The position numbers and the translations under genes are program-made. Source: Ananas comosus (Eukaryota; Streptophyta; Magnoliopsida; Poales; Bromeliaceae). From it: a stretch of DNA of 64,000 nucleotides. Under the pieces are notes generated by a model. That model did no database searches, was not told the DNA's origin, and saw only the letters and a program-made list of their open reading frames with translations. The DNA lies in NCBI RefSeq assembly GCF_001540865.1, contig NC_033642.1, forward strand, positions 3,305,365-3,369,364, read 5' to 3'. Shown piece after piece: positions 47,491 to 58,900 of this stretch; position 1 is the first letter of the stretch; every line of letters starts with the position of its first letter.

Positions 47491-48792
47491 TTGATGACAG
47501 TTCTCTATGTCAAAGCATGGCAACTATGTTCCAAAGTACATGTTCCAAGTCATAATCCTCATAAGAGATGTATTTTCCACTTGCAAAATAAACACTTTTT
47601 CCGTATGCATGCATTCTACTCATATAGCTCTACTATATAGTGAAATTTTTCATAATACACAAGGCTTGCATTTTAAGTGCTCTAAAATTCATATAAATTT
47701 TATTTAGCATAGAAATGAATTTAAAATTATTTTACAACAAGTAGAAAGAGCATAGGGGCCATTTCGCCCCATTTCCACGAAGCCAAACCCACCGATGACA
47801 ACGAAACTCCTCGTGCGCTCCCACGAGGGTGTCCTCTAGTCTCCTAGTACCCTAGAGGTATAAAAATATGTGTCATACGAGCCAAACGAACAATACCTAG
47901 CTCAATCATTAAGCTAATCAAGCATAGGTGAGGAAAACTCACCTCTAGTGCAAAAATCTCCTCTAAAGCTCCAAAAGAGAGCTAGAGCCCTTCCAAACCA
48001 ACCAAATGGAAGCCTCTAATCCACTCAATCTAGTTTCAAAAGTCCTAGATTCAAAATACCCAAAATAAACCCTAATATCACAATCTAGGGTTTCATCTAC
48101 TATAAAACATCAAAACCAAAATCTAGAGGGAGGGAACAACTTGCTTACCTCTTAGAAGCTTCAATCCAAGCTCAAAGGTCCACAACTTCTAAGATTGTTC
48201 TTCTACAAAGCTCAAAACCAAGCCCCAAGCCCTCTCCAAAGGTGGAAAATGCTCTAGGAAGCAAAAGAGAGCAAAAAGCTTCCTAAATCAAGCAAAAAGG
48301 AGTAAAATCCAAGGGGAAGAAGAGAGAAGCCTTACTTCTTCTCCTATGATCTCAGTCAGGGAGAGTCCCCAGGGCGTAGGGGCTAATATAAATAGGCTAC
48401 AATCGCGAAAACCCCTGCAGTATCAAACTGCTCAAAATCTGCCACCTGTACCGGTACACGACCTTGTACCAGTACAAGGCCCACGAAAATGCAAACCCGA
48501 GGCTCGGTCGCGGGTCTGCGCTGCTGTACCGTACAAGCCGATGGCTGTACCGGTACAACCATCAACCTTGTACCGGTACAGACAGTCTTGTTCCGGTTCA
48601 AGCTCTGCTGCAGGCTACCCGAAGCTGACCAAGGTCCAACTTTTTTTGGGCTTTGGCACCAGCTTAAAACCACAATTCTCGGATGCGAGCATAGGTCGGA
48701 ACACTGTCTACGACCTTCCAGAAATCTGAAAAAGCTCGAACACCAGATCAAACACTCGAACCTCGCAATTTGCAAAGGTCCAGTGTGTTACA
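47491..48792 (-). mobile_element. Gypsy LTR H, 5' part, fused to gag
   Basis: On the - strand it starts TGTAACACACTGG at 48792, the same kind of tip as LTR D. GTACCGGTAC copies lie at 48448-48457, 48547-48556 and 48570-48579. It runs about 1.3 kb and then changes into gag coding sequence, so the LTR end, primer site and gag start are all missing. Confidence 0.78.
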
Positions 48793-49067
48793 GAGAGTGA
48801 GAGATTTTGTCATCCCTGTATAGAGACCACCTGTGTATCTACTTTTAGCACTTGTATTTGAGATTTCTTTTGTATTACTTTATGTTTCTTTAGTGAATCT
48901 CTGTTTATCTTTATTCCTTGGTTGTAGAAATTAGAAACTTATCATGCTCTGATACCTTAGTTGTCTTTTAACTGCTTTATTTATTGTTGTTTTTAGACGC
49001 TTATATGTTTTAGACTGTATGGCGATCTGGCACCGCCGGGCGGCTCCGCTAGGTCCGGGGCGTGACA
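48793..49067 (+). mobile_element. Gypsy LTR 3' end fragment I
   Basis: The 275-base + oriented piece ends TCCGGGGCGTGACA, the LTR end of this group. It may be the remainder of the LTR into which H inserted. The H tip is followed by GAGAG, but no partner duplication was located. Confidence 0.6.
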
Positions 49068-49129
49068 GGCTCGGCTCTTCTTGAACCGACTGTTCTTCTA
49101 GCAAGGATTTCTCCTTGCCTTTGCTTTGA

Positions 49130-49850
49130 TTTTATATCGGCTCCATTGCAGCGAGTCGCCTCACTTTTCTTCTGAAATGCTCGTATTTGGCAACTCAAAC
49201 ACCTAGATCAAATAGGTTAGAAAAATACTTATCTTCAAAATGTCTTTTTTATCTAAAATGCAGACCATTTAACGCCATTTTGGCGAACTCTGATTCTGGC
49301 ATTCTCATAAAGCACGGTTTTGCTATTTTGAAACGGTCCAAATACTCTTCGACCGTTTCACCTGACATTTGTCAGTATATAAGCCAAGTCGGCGACCGAT
49401 AATGTGGCTCCGATCTATAGAATCGCTCATGAAATTTTCTTTCCAATTCGTCCCAATCTTGGACGGAAGTTGGCTGATAAAACTTGTATACCAAGTAAAC
49501 GCCGTTTTAGTTAACGACGTGTTAAATAATCAAAGTTTCAAAAATGAGTCAGCGGCCGCTTCTCTACATTGGGCCGTGAACCGGGCTATATGCTCGACCG
49601 TATTCTCGGTCTCATCGCCCGAGAACTTGTCGAACTTCGGCATTTTTCAGTTTGCCGGATACGGATGCTCTGTATCTATGTTTGCTGGATACGGGGATCG
49701 AAAAACGGGCCGCATAGCCGGCCTGGCCCCTACTCCGAAGGTATTCCGAATGACTTCCTCAATCTGAGCATACAGTGGAGCTTATGCTTGAGTCGAATTT
49801 GGCCCTTGAGGAACTTAAGAATTCTGTATTACAGGGTTCGCTCCTTACAT
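49130..49850 (-). pseudogene. gag of element K
   Basis: It contains YPANWKMPKFDKFSG, VEHIARFTAQCREAAADSF and FTWYTSFISQLPSKIG, then a decayed region with several stops. This is the capsid-like domain of gypsy gag. Stops at about 49530 and others downstream break it. Confidence 0.72.
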
Positions 49851-49882
49851 ATCATTAGGGGCCTGCCCCCCAGCCCTAATCC

Positions 49883-50386
49883 CTACATTTTGGGGCTGAT
49901 AAACTGGTAAAGGAGGTAAACTGATGCAATCTCTGACTGCGGGCTGGTATTGATATTCGCCGTCCTATAAGCAGTCTGGAAATGTGACATTTGCGGTTGC
50001 ACCTGTGAGACCGCCGACGTGAGTGGATTTTGTTGCACCGGCACATTTAGGGGCCCTTGTTGCCCCCCATAAGATTGCTCGTTTCGGATAAATAATTGCC
50101 TGATTCGAATAATATTTTCATTATAAGCCGTGATAGCAGCCAGCACCGCGTCTAGTCGAGCGGAACTTTGATGAATATTTTGATCTAAAGTTTGCAGGAC
50201 TCGGCTCATCTGGCCGAGCACCTGAGTTAGACTCGGCTCTTGATAAGCCGACTGTCTACTAATTTCTCCTTCAACTGGCAAAATTGCTTGACATTCGCAA
50301 GCATTGTTTGAATCACTAGATTGATTACTCCCAGAATTTCTAGGAACAACCCTATTGCGCAAATTCATGGCATTATCATCAGCCAT
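49883..50386 (-). pseudogene. N-terminal gag leader of element K
   Basis: The 167-codon frame starts with ADDNAMNLRNRVVPRNSG. It contains a helical stretch (VLGQMSRVLQTLDQNI) and a Gln/Ser-rich end. It begins about 60 bases after the LTR and precedes the capsid part, so it is the gag leader. A stop after FISPKM separates the two. Confidence 0.65.
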
Positions 50387-50417
50387 AATTTCAATAAAAA
50401 TATGAATTTACCTAAAA

Positions 50418-50440
50418 TCGAGTCCCACCCGACGTGCCAA
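50418..50440 (-). other. Candidate primer binding site of element K
   Basis: On the - strand TGGCACGTCGGGTGGGACTC begins a few bases after the LTR end. The TGG start and GGGAC(T)C core look like the complement of a tRNA 3' end other than initiator Met. The tRNA was not identified. Confidence 0.55.
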
Positions 50441-50445
50441 AAAAT

Positions 50446-51291
50446 TGTTGCGTGCCGAATGTTCCGACCCTTGACTCGGTCAATAATTCTCCTCGGGAAG
50501 ATCATCGGGATGCGAGACGGCGGCGGATTATGACCCTCGAAGTATGCGCCCACAGAGGATCAAGCAATTAGGCCGATGAGGGATCGAATCAGCCAGGTTC
50601 GAAAACCTCCGCAGTAAATTCACTTCGGCAGGATGAGCCGAATGGAGAGGGGAAGCCCAGAATTTGACTAAGAAACGAGCCAAATGGCCAAACAACTTGT
50701 GATCTGATCGGCAAGAAGAGCCAAAGATAACTTTCTATTGAATAGCAAAAGGAAAAATACACAAACAGGGGAGTGATGCCCGTAGGGCAGACAGACTCCA
50801 AGTATGGGAACAGTGGAGTGATGCCCGTAGGGCAGACATACTCCAAGTATATTCTATAAGGGAGTGATGCCCATGGGGTAGACAGACTCTAAAGATCTAA
50901 GTTACAGGAACTACTCCTAGGAAAGCGATAAATGCGGAAAAGAAAAATATTACATTTAGACTACTCCTAGAAAAGCAATAAAATGCAGAGAAAATAAGGG
51001 TGGTCTTTCGTGCGCAGGGGCAAAGACCTCTATTGCAGGCTTCAAAGTTACTATTTATAGCCCACATTATTAGTTGGTTGAAAGAAGTTGGGGGGAGTGG
51101 TTGTAACCATGATCGTGGAAGTTATACTAACTTCTCATGGAAGTTACGCTAACTCCTCATGAAAGTTACGCCCCAATCTTCAACCGTTCCCGCCTTTTTG
51201 TCCTTCAGGCGCCTTATTGCCGACTCCTGGTGTACCACGTGTCCTTATTGGCTCATACGTGGATTAGATCGGCTCAATTTTGGTATCAACA
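50446..51291 (-). repeat. LTR of element K
   Basis: The 846-base LTR is bounded by TGTTGCGTGCC and GGTATCAACA on the + strand. Inside, a unit of about 45 bases starting GGAGTGATGCCC is repeated three times at about 50770-50885, with the last copy diverged. Confidence 0.78.
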
Positions 51292-52125
51292 CATATAATC
51301 ATAACAATAAAAAAATTTTTAATAATCTATCCATACAATTCTAACAATCAAACAAAAATTCTAATATTCCACAAACAATCCTAATAACCTCACTTTTTTT
51401 ATTTCCCGTATAATCTACGTACAATTTTAGCAAACTCATTTTTTTTCTCTTTCCCAAAAAATTATGAAAAAGACGGTGAATGATTCACCGCCTTTAAAAG
51501 ACCTTAAAGACTTTCAGAATGCGGTGAATACGAATTTGATAGAATTATTTCACAAATTATAAAATTTTAGATGATTATTTTATAAAAAAAATCCATTTCC
51601 AGCGTCTCAGGACAGAAAAACAGGAGTGGTGCATACGGTTACCTTAACTGCTTACTATGGCAACCCGGAATTCTCAACTCTTTTATTTTATTTTATGTTT
51701 TTTTTTTCGTTGACAGAAGAGCTTATTCTGAACAATTAAAAGCACAAAAAGTGTCGATAGAGCTCCCCTCAAGGGAAGAAGGGAAAAAAAATAAAAGAAA
51801 AAAAAAACCCTTAAATATCTACTTGGAAAAACTATTAGACTTTTCTACCAGTAATGAAATATGCTCGTGAACTACAGATACAAAAGTTATCTTATTTCCG
51901 TCCGGGCTATACATGCGAGAGAATTCGGAATCTTTCTTTCTTTTTTTTTTTCTTTTTAACCAACAGATATTGGCTCCGCAAATGACTACACGTTAAAATA
52001 TCAGCTGGAAACTTATCCAGATTTGATCAGCACAAATGCACCAGTATAGAATTATAGTAGTGAAACCCAAAACCAAAAAAGAAAGTGAAACGGGAACACA
52101 AAAAACATATAGGGACCGTTTCTTA
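51292..52125. other. Intergenic DNA downstream of WASHC4
   Basis: AT-rich, with words shared with 36300-36520 (GGTGAATGATTCACC, AATCCTAA), suggesting a common dispersed repeat. The 3' UTR of the WASHC4 homologue should start left of 52126. No other gene is seen. Confidence 0.55.
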
Positions 52126-52944
52126 TTATGATGACAAAAGTGTCCTAGCAAACTTTAGACTGCATTCTATGAGCTCAATCTCATCTCGGTATCTCTTCCG
52201 CTTGTCGACACCCTGCCCAGTAAAAGAAAATACTCTGAGAAAAAGTAAAAATACAGACGACGGGAGCATTCGACTAAATTTAAGATTTTAATACCTTGTG
52301 GGCTTCAGTTGTAATGGGCGGGGCCTGGAGCCAGCGCGTTAAACCAGCTAGATTGCTCCAACCCTTCTTTTCCTCCTGTGACTCGCAACTTTCCTCTGGC
52401 AAGGTGATTTCCTCCCTGAGTTTCTTCTTTGCAGAAGAAAACCAGTTCAGTTTGTCAAATGACTCTTCTTGCCCTAAAACCTGCAAATGTCAAAACCTTA
52501 GAAGGGAAAAGAAATCGATTCAAAAGATGAAATAGGTCGAGGTAGTTAATGAAAAGTAGAAGATAATGGGAACTTTATTGCAGATAAAATGTAGTAGTTG
52601 GATGTGCTATGGAATGTTTGCCACCGTTCTATCAGAAAAGTATGACAATCGACTTGTTGCACAATCAACTTGTTTCACAGGCTCGACAGTTCATTTCTCA
52701 ATCTCACAAATCAGTCTCTCAATACAAGAGAAATATATTTCTGTACCCGGTGCATTTTTCACTGTGTCCATGCATCTCCCCATGGCACTCCATTCCATTC
52801 CATCCCGTATAGTAATACTAACACCATACCATCCACCGAGTTTGGAGTGTCTAATGCACAGCTAAAAGGTCCAGGGGCCAAAATGAAACTCGGATAGAAG
52901 TTCAGGGGCTAGTAGTATGATTTACTCTCACAAAAGCCATCAAT

Positions 52945-52976
<32 letters not shown>

Positions 52977-55900
52977 TTGCTCTAGTGGTGAACGGGTGTA
53001 TAGATGCACTGACGCAAGCAATAATTTCTCCAACAGAGTGACAGGAGGGACTATTATGAAACAGTACAAAAAGGTTCTGGTGTCGATATTTTTAAAAATT
53101 GTAGGGATCAAACTAAAATGCCGCTAAAAGTGCACGGACTAGGGGAATAATCTGACCTCACGAACCAAATTCTACTTACTAGGACATCAGTAAACATGTG
53201 GCCATTTTGATCTTCAAGTAGAAGTTTTTGTTGTTAAGGAAGAAAACCAGTACAATATTTTTATAAGAAAACCAGTAAACAGAAGAACACATTTCACATG
53301 CACCACAGCTTCGTAAGCTCTTCCAGACAATCATCAAAGAAGAAATTTTACTGCAAGAGGAACTATCTAAGGAAGAATCACGCATGAGTTCTACTGCAAG
53401 GTGAAATTGAAGAGCCTGTCGCATACTCAAATACATGTATATTTTATTTTCCAGCAAGTAGCATGAGTCAACAATATAGAACACCAAACTGATTTGAAGT
53501 CACAATCATGTGAGATACCTTGAGAACAAACGCAGTTCCCATGATGAGTCCATCATTAATGCTTACAATGCTTCCTGGTTCGTGGTCCCCTCTTACCAAT
53601 TTATCCTTCCGAAGAACTCTACAGTCCACCAAGTTGGCAATAAGAGATGGAATTATAAGGAAGAAATCCTTTAGCTCACGAAGTTCGCTTAATTGAAGCT
53701 TCTACATGCAGCCAAGAAGAAAGGTACCAAAAACAAATCAGTGCAAATCAAACTGTGGCAACAATGCAAAAGAGAAATTTTCGTTATAATCAAATAAAGC
53801 ACAAAGAACCTCAAAGTTTCTATTACACATTTTCCCTGATTTCAACAAATATTAAACATTTTTAGTTAGTTAAATTATAAGTTAATCTAAACTAGTGGAG
53901 ATGCTAATATTGGACCTCAAACTATCGCTGTACCAATCAAGTCACTAATATTTTACAAATTACAAATCTATTTCCGATAATGTCAAATAGGTTAATCTCC
54001 AATGCCATCTTACTGTTAATATATCATCAGTGAAAAGCTAATAAAATTGGAAAAAAAAAAGAAGTAGATGAACCAATATCCGCATGAGTTGTTAGCATAG
54101 ATCTATTTATGTTAACATAACATACGCTAATATTTATTCTATATACCTTATTTGTGTATCCTTATATTTTGTTAACCCTAATTGTACACAGCTATTATAC
54201 TCTATAATATATATATTTAATACAAACCCTTAATGGGTTCTTGCAATTTTACCAAAACTTTCACAAGTGATTTATGAGAAAAATAGCATACTGAATCACA
54301 TCACCCCAAAAACAAGAAAGCATGCATGATTGAAAAAGGAGGCTTCGAACAACATTACTGAGACATTTGTGTTTGTGTTTCGCTACACTATTTGTTAATC
54401 TCATTGGGTGCAAGTGAGTATTTAAGGTCAAGAAAAAGGCAGATGGTTCCTTTGGAACGTCTCAAAGCTTGTCGTACCTCAAAGCTACAAATAACGACAT
54501 GGTATCGAATTTCATAAGACCTTCTACCCTGTTGTCAAACTACTACTATTCATACTATTATTTCGGTGGCGCTTTTATTTGGATCAGACCTTCGACGATT
54601 ACATATCAAAAATGTGCTCCTTCACAGTGTTCCCTCTGAGGAGGTATGCATGAAACAACCGCCAAGTTTCACGCTTCCATCCTATCCTAATCATGTCTGC
54701 CTGCTACAAAAGGCGATTAACAGACTTAAATAGGAACCCCCCACTTGGTTTCAACGCTTCACTTCTTCTGAAGTGGGGTTCATTAGCAATATCGCTAATC
54801 CATCTATGTTTGTTTCTCAGTCTTCACATAGCATTCTTATACTTTTATGATACGTTGATGATATCATTGTGACGGACATTTCTTCCTCATTATTGGACTC
54901 TTTAATCTCGACATTGCAATTGGAATTTGCTATAAAAGACTTAGGGTCTCTTCATTACTTTTTGGGATTGGAAGTTACCGCCTCTGCTAAGGGTCTTTCT
55001 TTAACATAACAGAAGTATGCTCAACAGCTACTTGAGCGTCATGACCTCTCTTCAAACAAACCTATTTCCGGTCCTCCTATAACGCAAGGGTTGTCTGTTT
55101 GAGGATTCTTANCAGAAAAAACCGTTTAAGCCCAACGTTACCCCCCTTATTCGGGAACAAGGGGGGAAACAAGGGTTTGCGTTGCAAACCAAGGACCCTT
55201 GTCATCAAAGGCCCTTAGACCTTGATCGACCATATTCCGACCTTGACGACAAGGTGGGCAAAGGACCTTGTTCGAACAAGGACCTACTCTTGTTCTAATT
55301 AATTTTAGATTTAAATTAAAATTACCGTCATTTAATAATTAATTAGATTAATTATATAAATTTAGTAATAAATAATGAAATTATTAATTTATTAAATTTA
55401 TTAAATAATAAATATTAATTTATAATTATTAATCTATTAATAATAATAATTAAATAATAAATATTAATTAATAATTATTAATTAATATAAATAATAAAAA
55501 ATAATTATTAATAATAAATAAGAATTACCATTGCAATTGGAATTTGCTATAAAAGACTTAGGGTCTCTTCATTACTTTTTGGGATTGGAAGTTACCGCCT
55601 CTGCTAAGGGTCTTTCTTTAACATAACAGAAGTATGCTCAACAGCTACTTGAGCGTCATGACCTCTCTTCAAACAAACCTATTTCCGGTCCTCCTATAGC
55701 ACTCAACCATCTGCTCGCAAGGGTTGTCTGTTTGAGGATTCTTATACTTATCGTCAAATGTTGGGGCCTTATAGTATCTCACTATTACTCAGCCAGACAT
55801 TTCTTGTACTGTCAATTTGCTGGCTCGATTCTTGCATACGAGACAATTCTTGCATGCGTCTCGCGAGCCACCTCTATAAGCTGTCAAACCAATTCTTCAT

Positions 55901-58900
55901 TACATTCACGGCACCTTGTCGTACGATCTACAATTCTCCCGCTACATTAATCCTTCTCTTGTTGCCTATTTTGATGCTGATTAGGCAAACTGTCCAGACA
56001 CTCGTCATTCAACTTCTAGCTGTTGTATCTTTTTTCTTATATCGTGGTCTGCCAAGAACAACCTACTATTTCTCGGTAAAGTTCAAAAGGTGAATATCAC
56101 TCTATTGCCTTCACTCTAGCTGAAACTGTTCGAAATTGTGGCCTTTTTTATGATCTTGATGTACAACAACAACGCCCAATCTTCATATACTATGGCAATC
56201 TAGTTGTAGTGTACTGAATTTCAATATACTTCCCTGAACTTTGGCCAAATTGGGCAAAGTATGGATAAAATGGCGTTTGAGACTATTTGAGAGAGTTTAG
56301 ATAGACCTCGGATTAATTATAATTGAGTTGGAGTGAGATTAGAGTGGAAACAAAATTTCTAGAGCAAAAGAGTGAGATTAGAGTGGAAACAAAATTTCTG
56401 GAGCAAAAGATGAAGGAAAAAAATTTTGCAAAACTCTCGGAGTCCAAACCTTCCCTCTAAGGTCTGGACCCTGCCTGCATGAATTTGCAAATTGGGTACG
56501 GTGTGGGTACGGGGTCCGGACCCTAGAATATGATCTGGAGCCTCTCTCAGCCCAAAATGCGGTTTGAGTGAAATTGCATTAAATAGGAGGGGTTAAGTTG
56601 TAATTTTGCTTGGGGGCTTCTAAATAGGCCCCAACTCTCTCATTCTCTCATTCTTTCCCACACCCAAACACAAGAGAGCCCTTTTCTCTTTCTCTCAAAT
56701 CCTCTTCCCTTACTCTCTAACTTCTCTCTCTCTCTCTCTGGTAATCTCTCCAACAAGTGAAGATTGGAAGAGATAAAGTTTACTTGGAAGAGAAGCAAGC
56801 TCTTATACAAAAGCCGCTTAAGGAGGGCAAAGTGCTTAAGGTGAGATTTTGAAGTTTTGAGTTAGGGTTTGGGTTAAATCCTTTGAAAATGAAATTTTTG
56901 GAAGTCCTAAATGATTCTAAACTAGATTGGTTAAAAAGATCACCATAAAATTGGGTGTTCTTGAAGGATTTAAAACCCTATGTTGAAAATTAGGGTCTTT
57001 GTGTTTTTGGGGTTTCCATTCAAATTGACCCTTTAATCCTTTAATTGAAGGATAGTTCGACGCGAGGGCCAACGTTGATTTGGATTATAACTTCCGATTG
57101 GGAGGAACGACCCGATTTTGGAGAATTTCCTTCGTTAGACCCTAAACGTGCCGAGACGTCATCAAAAATCTAATTGCTTGGAAATCCCAGCAATTGGCAT
57201 TTAACCGAGGTGGGTGGTGCTCTCCGAAGTTATAGAATTTCTTCCTAAGTTGCTTCTTTGTTCATACATACATGGATATGGATTGCTTATGCATTTTAGG
57301 GTTATTGTTATGCTTATTGTCATAATTCCTTGCATACTTCCTGAAGGAGTAGACAACTAACTTGTGCTAAGAACTCAAAATGTAGGATCCATGAGGGTTG
57401 GGTCATTCGGACATCGAGAACCCTAGAAATACAAAAGAATTGGTGAATGAACTTAGACAAAACCTTGTGGAACACTAGGCGTCATTGTTGTTGTTAAAAA
57501 ATGATAGTGACATGGATTGAATGTGATCACAAGTGCAAGTAGAGAATTGTGATCACAAGTGCAAGTAGAGAATTGGGACATTGCATTATTTAGCTACATA
57601 GTTCTTGTATGATGATAGTATGTTGCCATAGTTGCACATGTCATGAGGTGAGCATGTTTGGAATTGGTAGATCCCGGAATGTTGTCATCACTGAATAAAA
57701 GGACTAAATCATACTCGCATAATCTATTGTGGCTTGTGGAGGTCGCGACTCCACAAGCAATGAGCTCCGGAGTGTCACATGATGAGGGATAGGGTCACGA
57801 CGGTGCCTACCCTGCAGACGGCCCAAGGTAGGTGTTTGAGTTGCGTAGCTCCTCCCCACGTGGCTTAGAGATGTGAGTTGGGCTCAACCTTAGGTTGAGC
57901 CGGTACGATTAGGTCAAGAGGTAAAAAAGGGACAGGTTGATTATATTGGGTCTTGAACCTTGTTCCATATTATTAAGGCATGGTAGTAGTTGGTTGATTC
58001 TATATGTTCTTCTCGTAGCGGTAGACTACTTACTTATTTCACATACTTATGCCTTATTAGACCTAGTAGGGAAAAGTCGCCAAGGTCAGCGGCCAAATCC
58101 ACTGGGAACTTCTTTTAGTTCTCACACGCTGTTTTGTAGAGCCAACCACGAGCAGGCGGCAGAAGATCGAGGCAAGGGCATCGCGCCCTAGATAGACCTC
58201 CCAGTGTAGGTCACCCCATGTATAGAGCAAAGAGATGTAAATCTTCATTTTGGGAACGTAAATGTAATAGATAGTGCAAAAATGTATTATACAAGAAAGA
58301 CTGTATTTTGGTTAAAGATCAAATTGTATGTAAAATGTGAATGCTCCAACAAAGTATAGTTAGTTTACTTTCTCGCTCTTGTGATATGCCCTCATGCAAA
58401 ATGTGCTTCATTGCTATTTCTTGATTGAAATTCAATGTAATGGTTTTATTTGCGCCTTTGGCAGGCAGGAAAAGCTCTGTCCATTCGGCAGGTCTATGCA
58501 CTCACCCGCAAGGGTTTCCTGTAAGGTACCGGACTTCTAAAACTATGAAGTTACGGTGTACATTTAAATGGCTCCGGCGAGGTTGCGGCGGAATGTAACA
58601 TACCGGATTTTAAATATAAAAGTGAAAATAAATAAAAATAGTATGAGATACTATTTTTATTGGATTTAGAGAAGTGAAATATAGGTTCGGAATGACCTGT
58701 GCTGAAATCGGAGCGAAAACAGAAGATTTAGAATTTTCTGTNTATTTGATACTTCCTTATGCAATCTTGATTGATATCCGTTCCTGGTTGGAACATATCT
58801 ATATTGTTTGGATTGCGACGCCTTGGACGTACTGGGGAGACTCTGTCCGCGTACAAAGGAATCCCCGGTCCGTTCGGCGGTCTGTTGTCGGCGCCGCGGC

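Larger units (their letters stand above)
49068..51291 (-). mobile_element. Tat-like Ty3/gypsy element K, 5' part only
   Basis: On the - strand: LTR (50446-51291), a primer-site region, an open frame and a degraded gag. It is not of the Tekay type, since the LTR is short (846 bases) with tips TGTTGATACC and GGCACGCAACA. The gag block (KFSGDETENTVEHIARF, AFTWYTSFI) is of the Retrotrans_gag type seen in Tat/Athila-like elements. It ends at 49068 against an LTR end. Confidence 0.72.

Noticed and set aside
48947..48958. GCTCTGATACC near a gypsy LTR end, like a reversed primer site
   Set aside because: It is followed by TTAG rather than an LTR start and lies within an LTR fragment, so it is probably coincidence or a relic.
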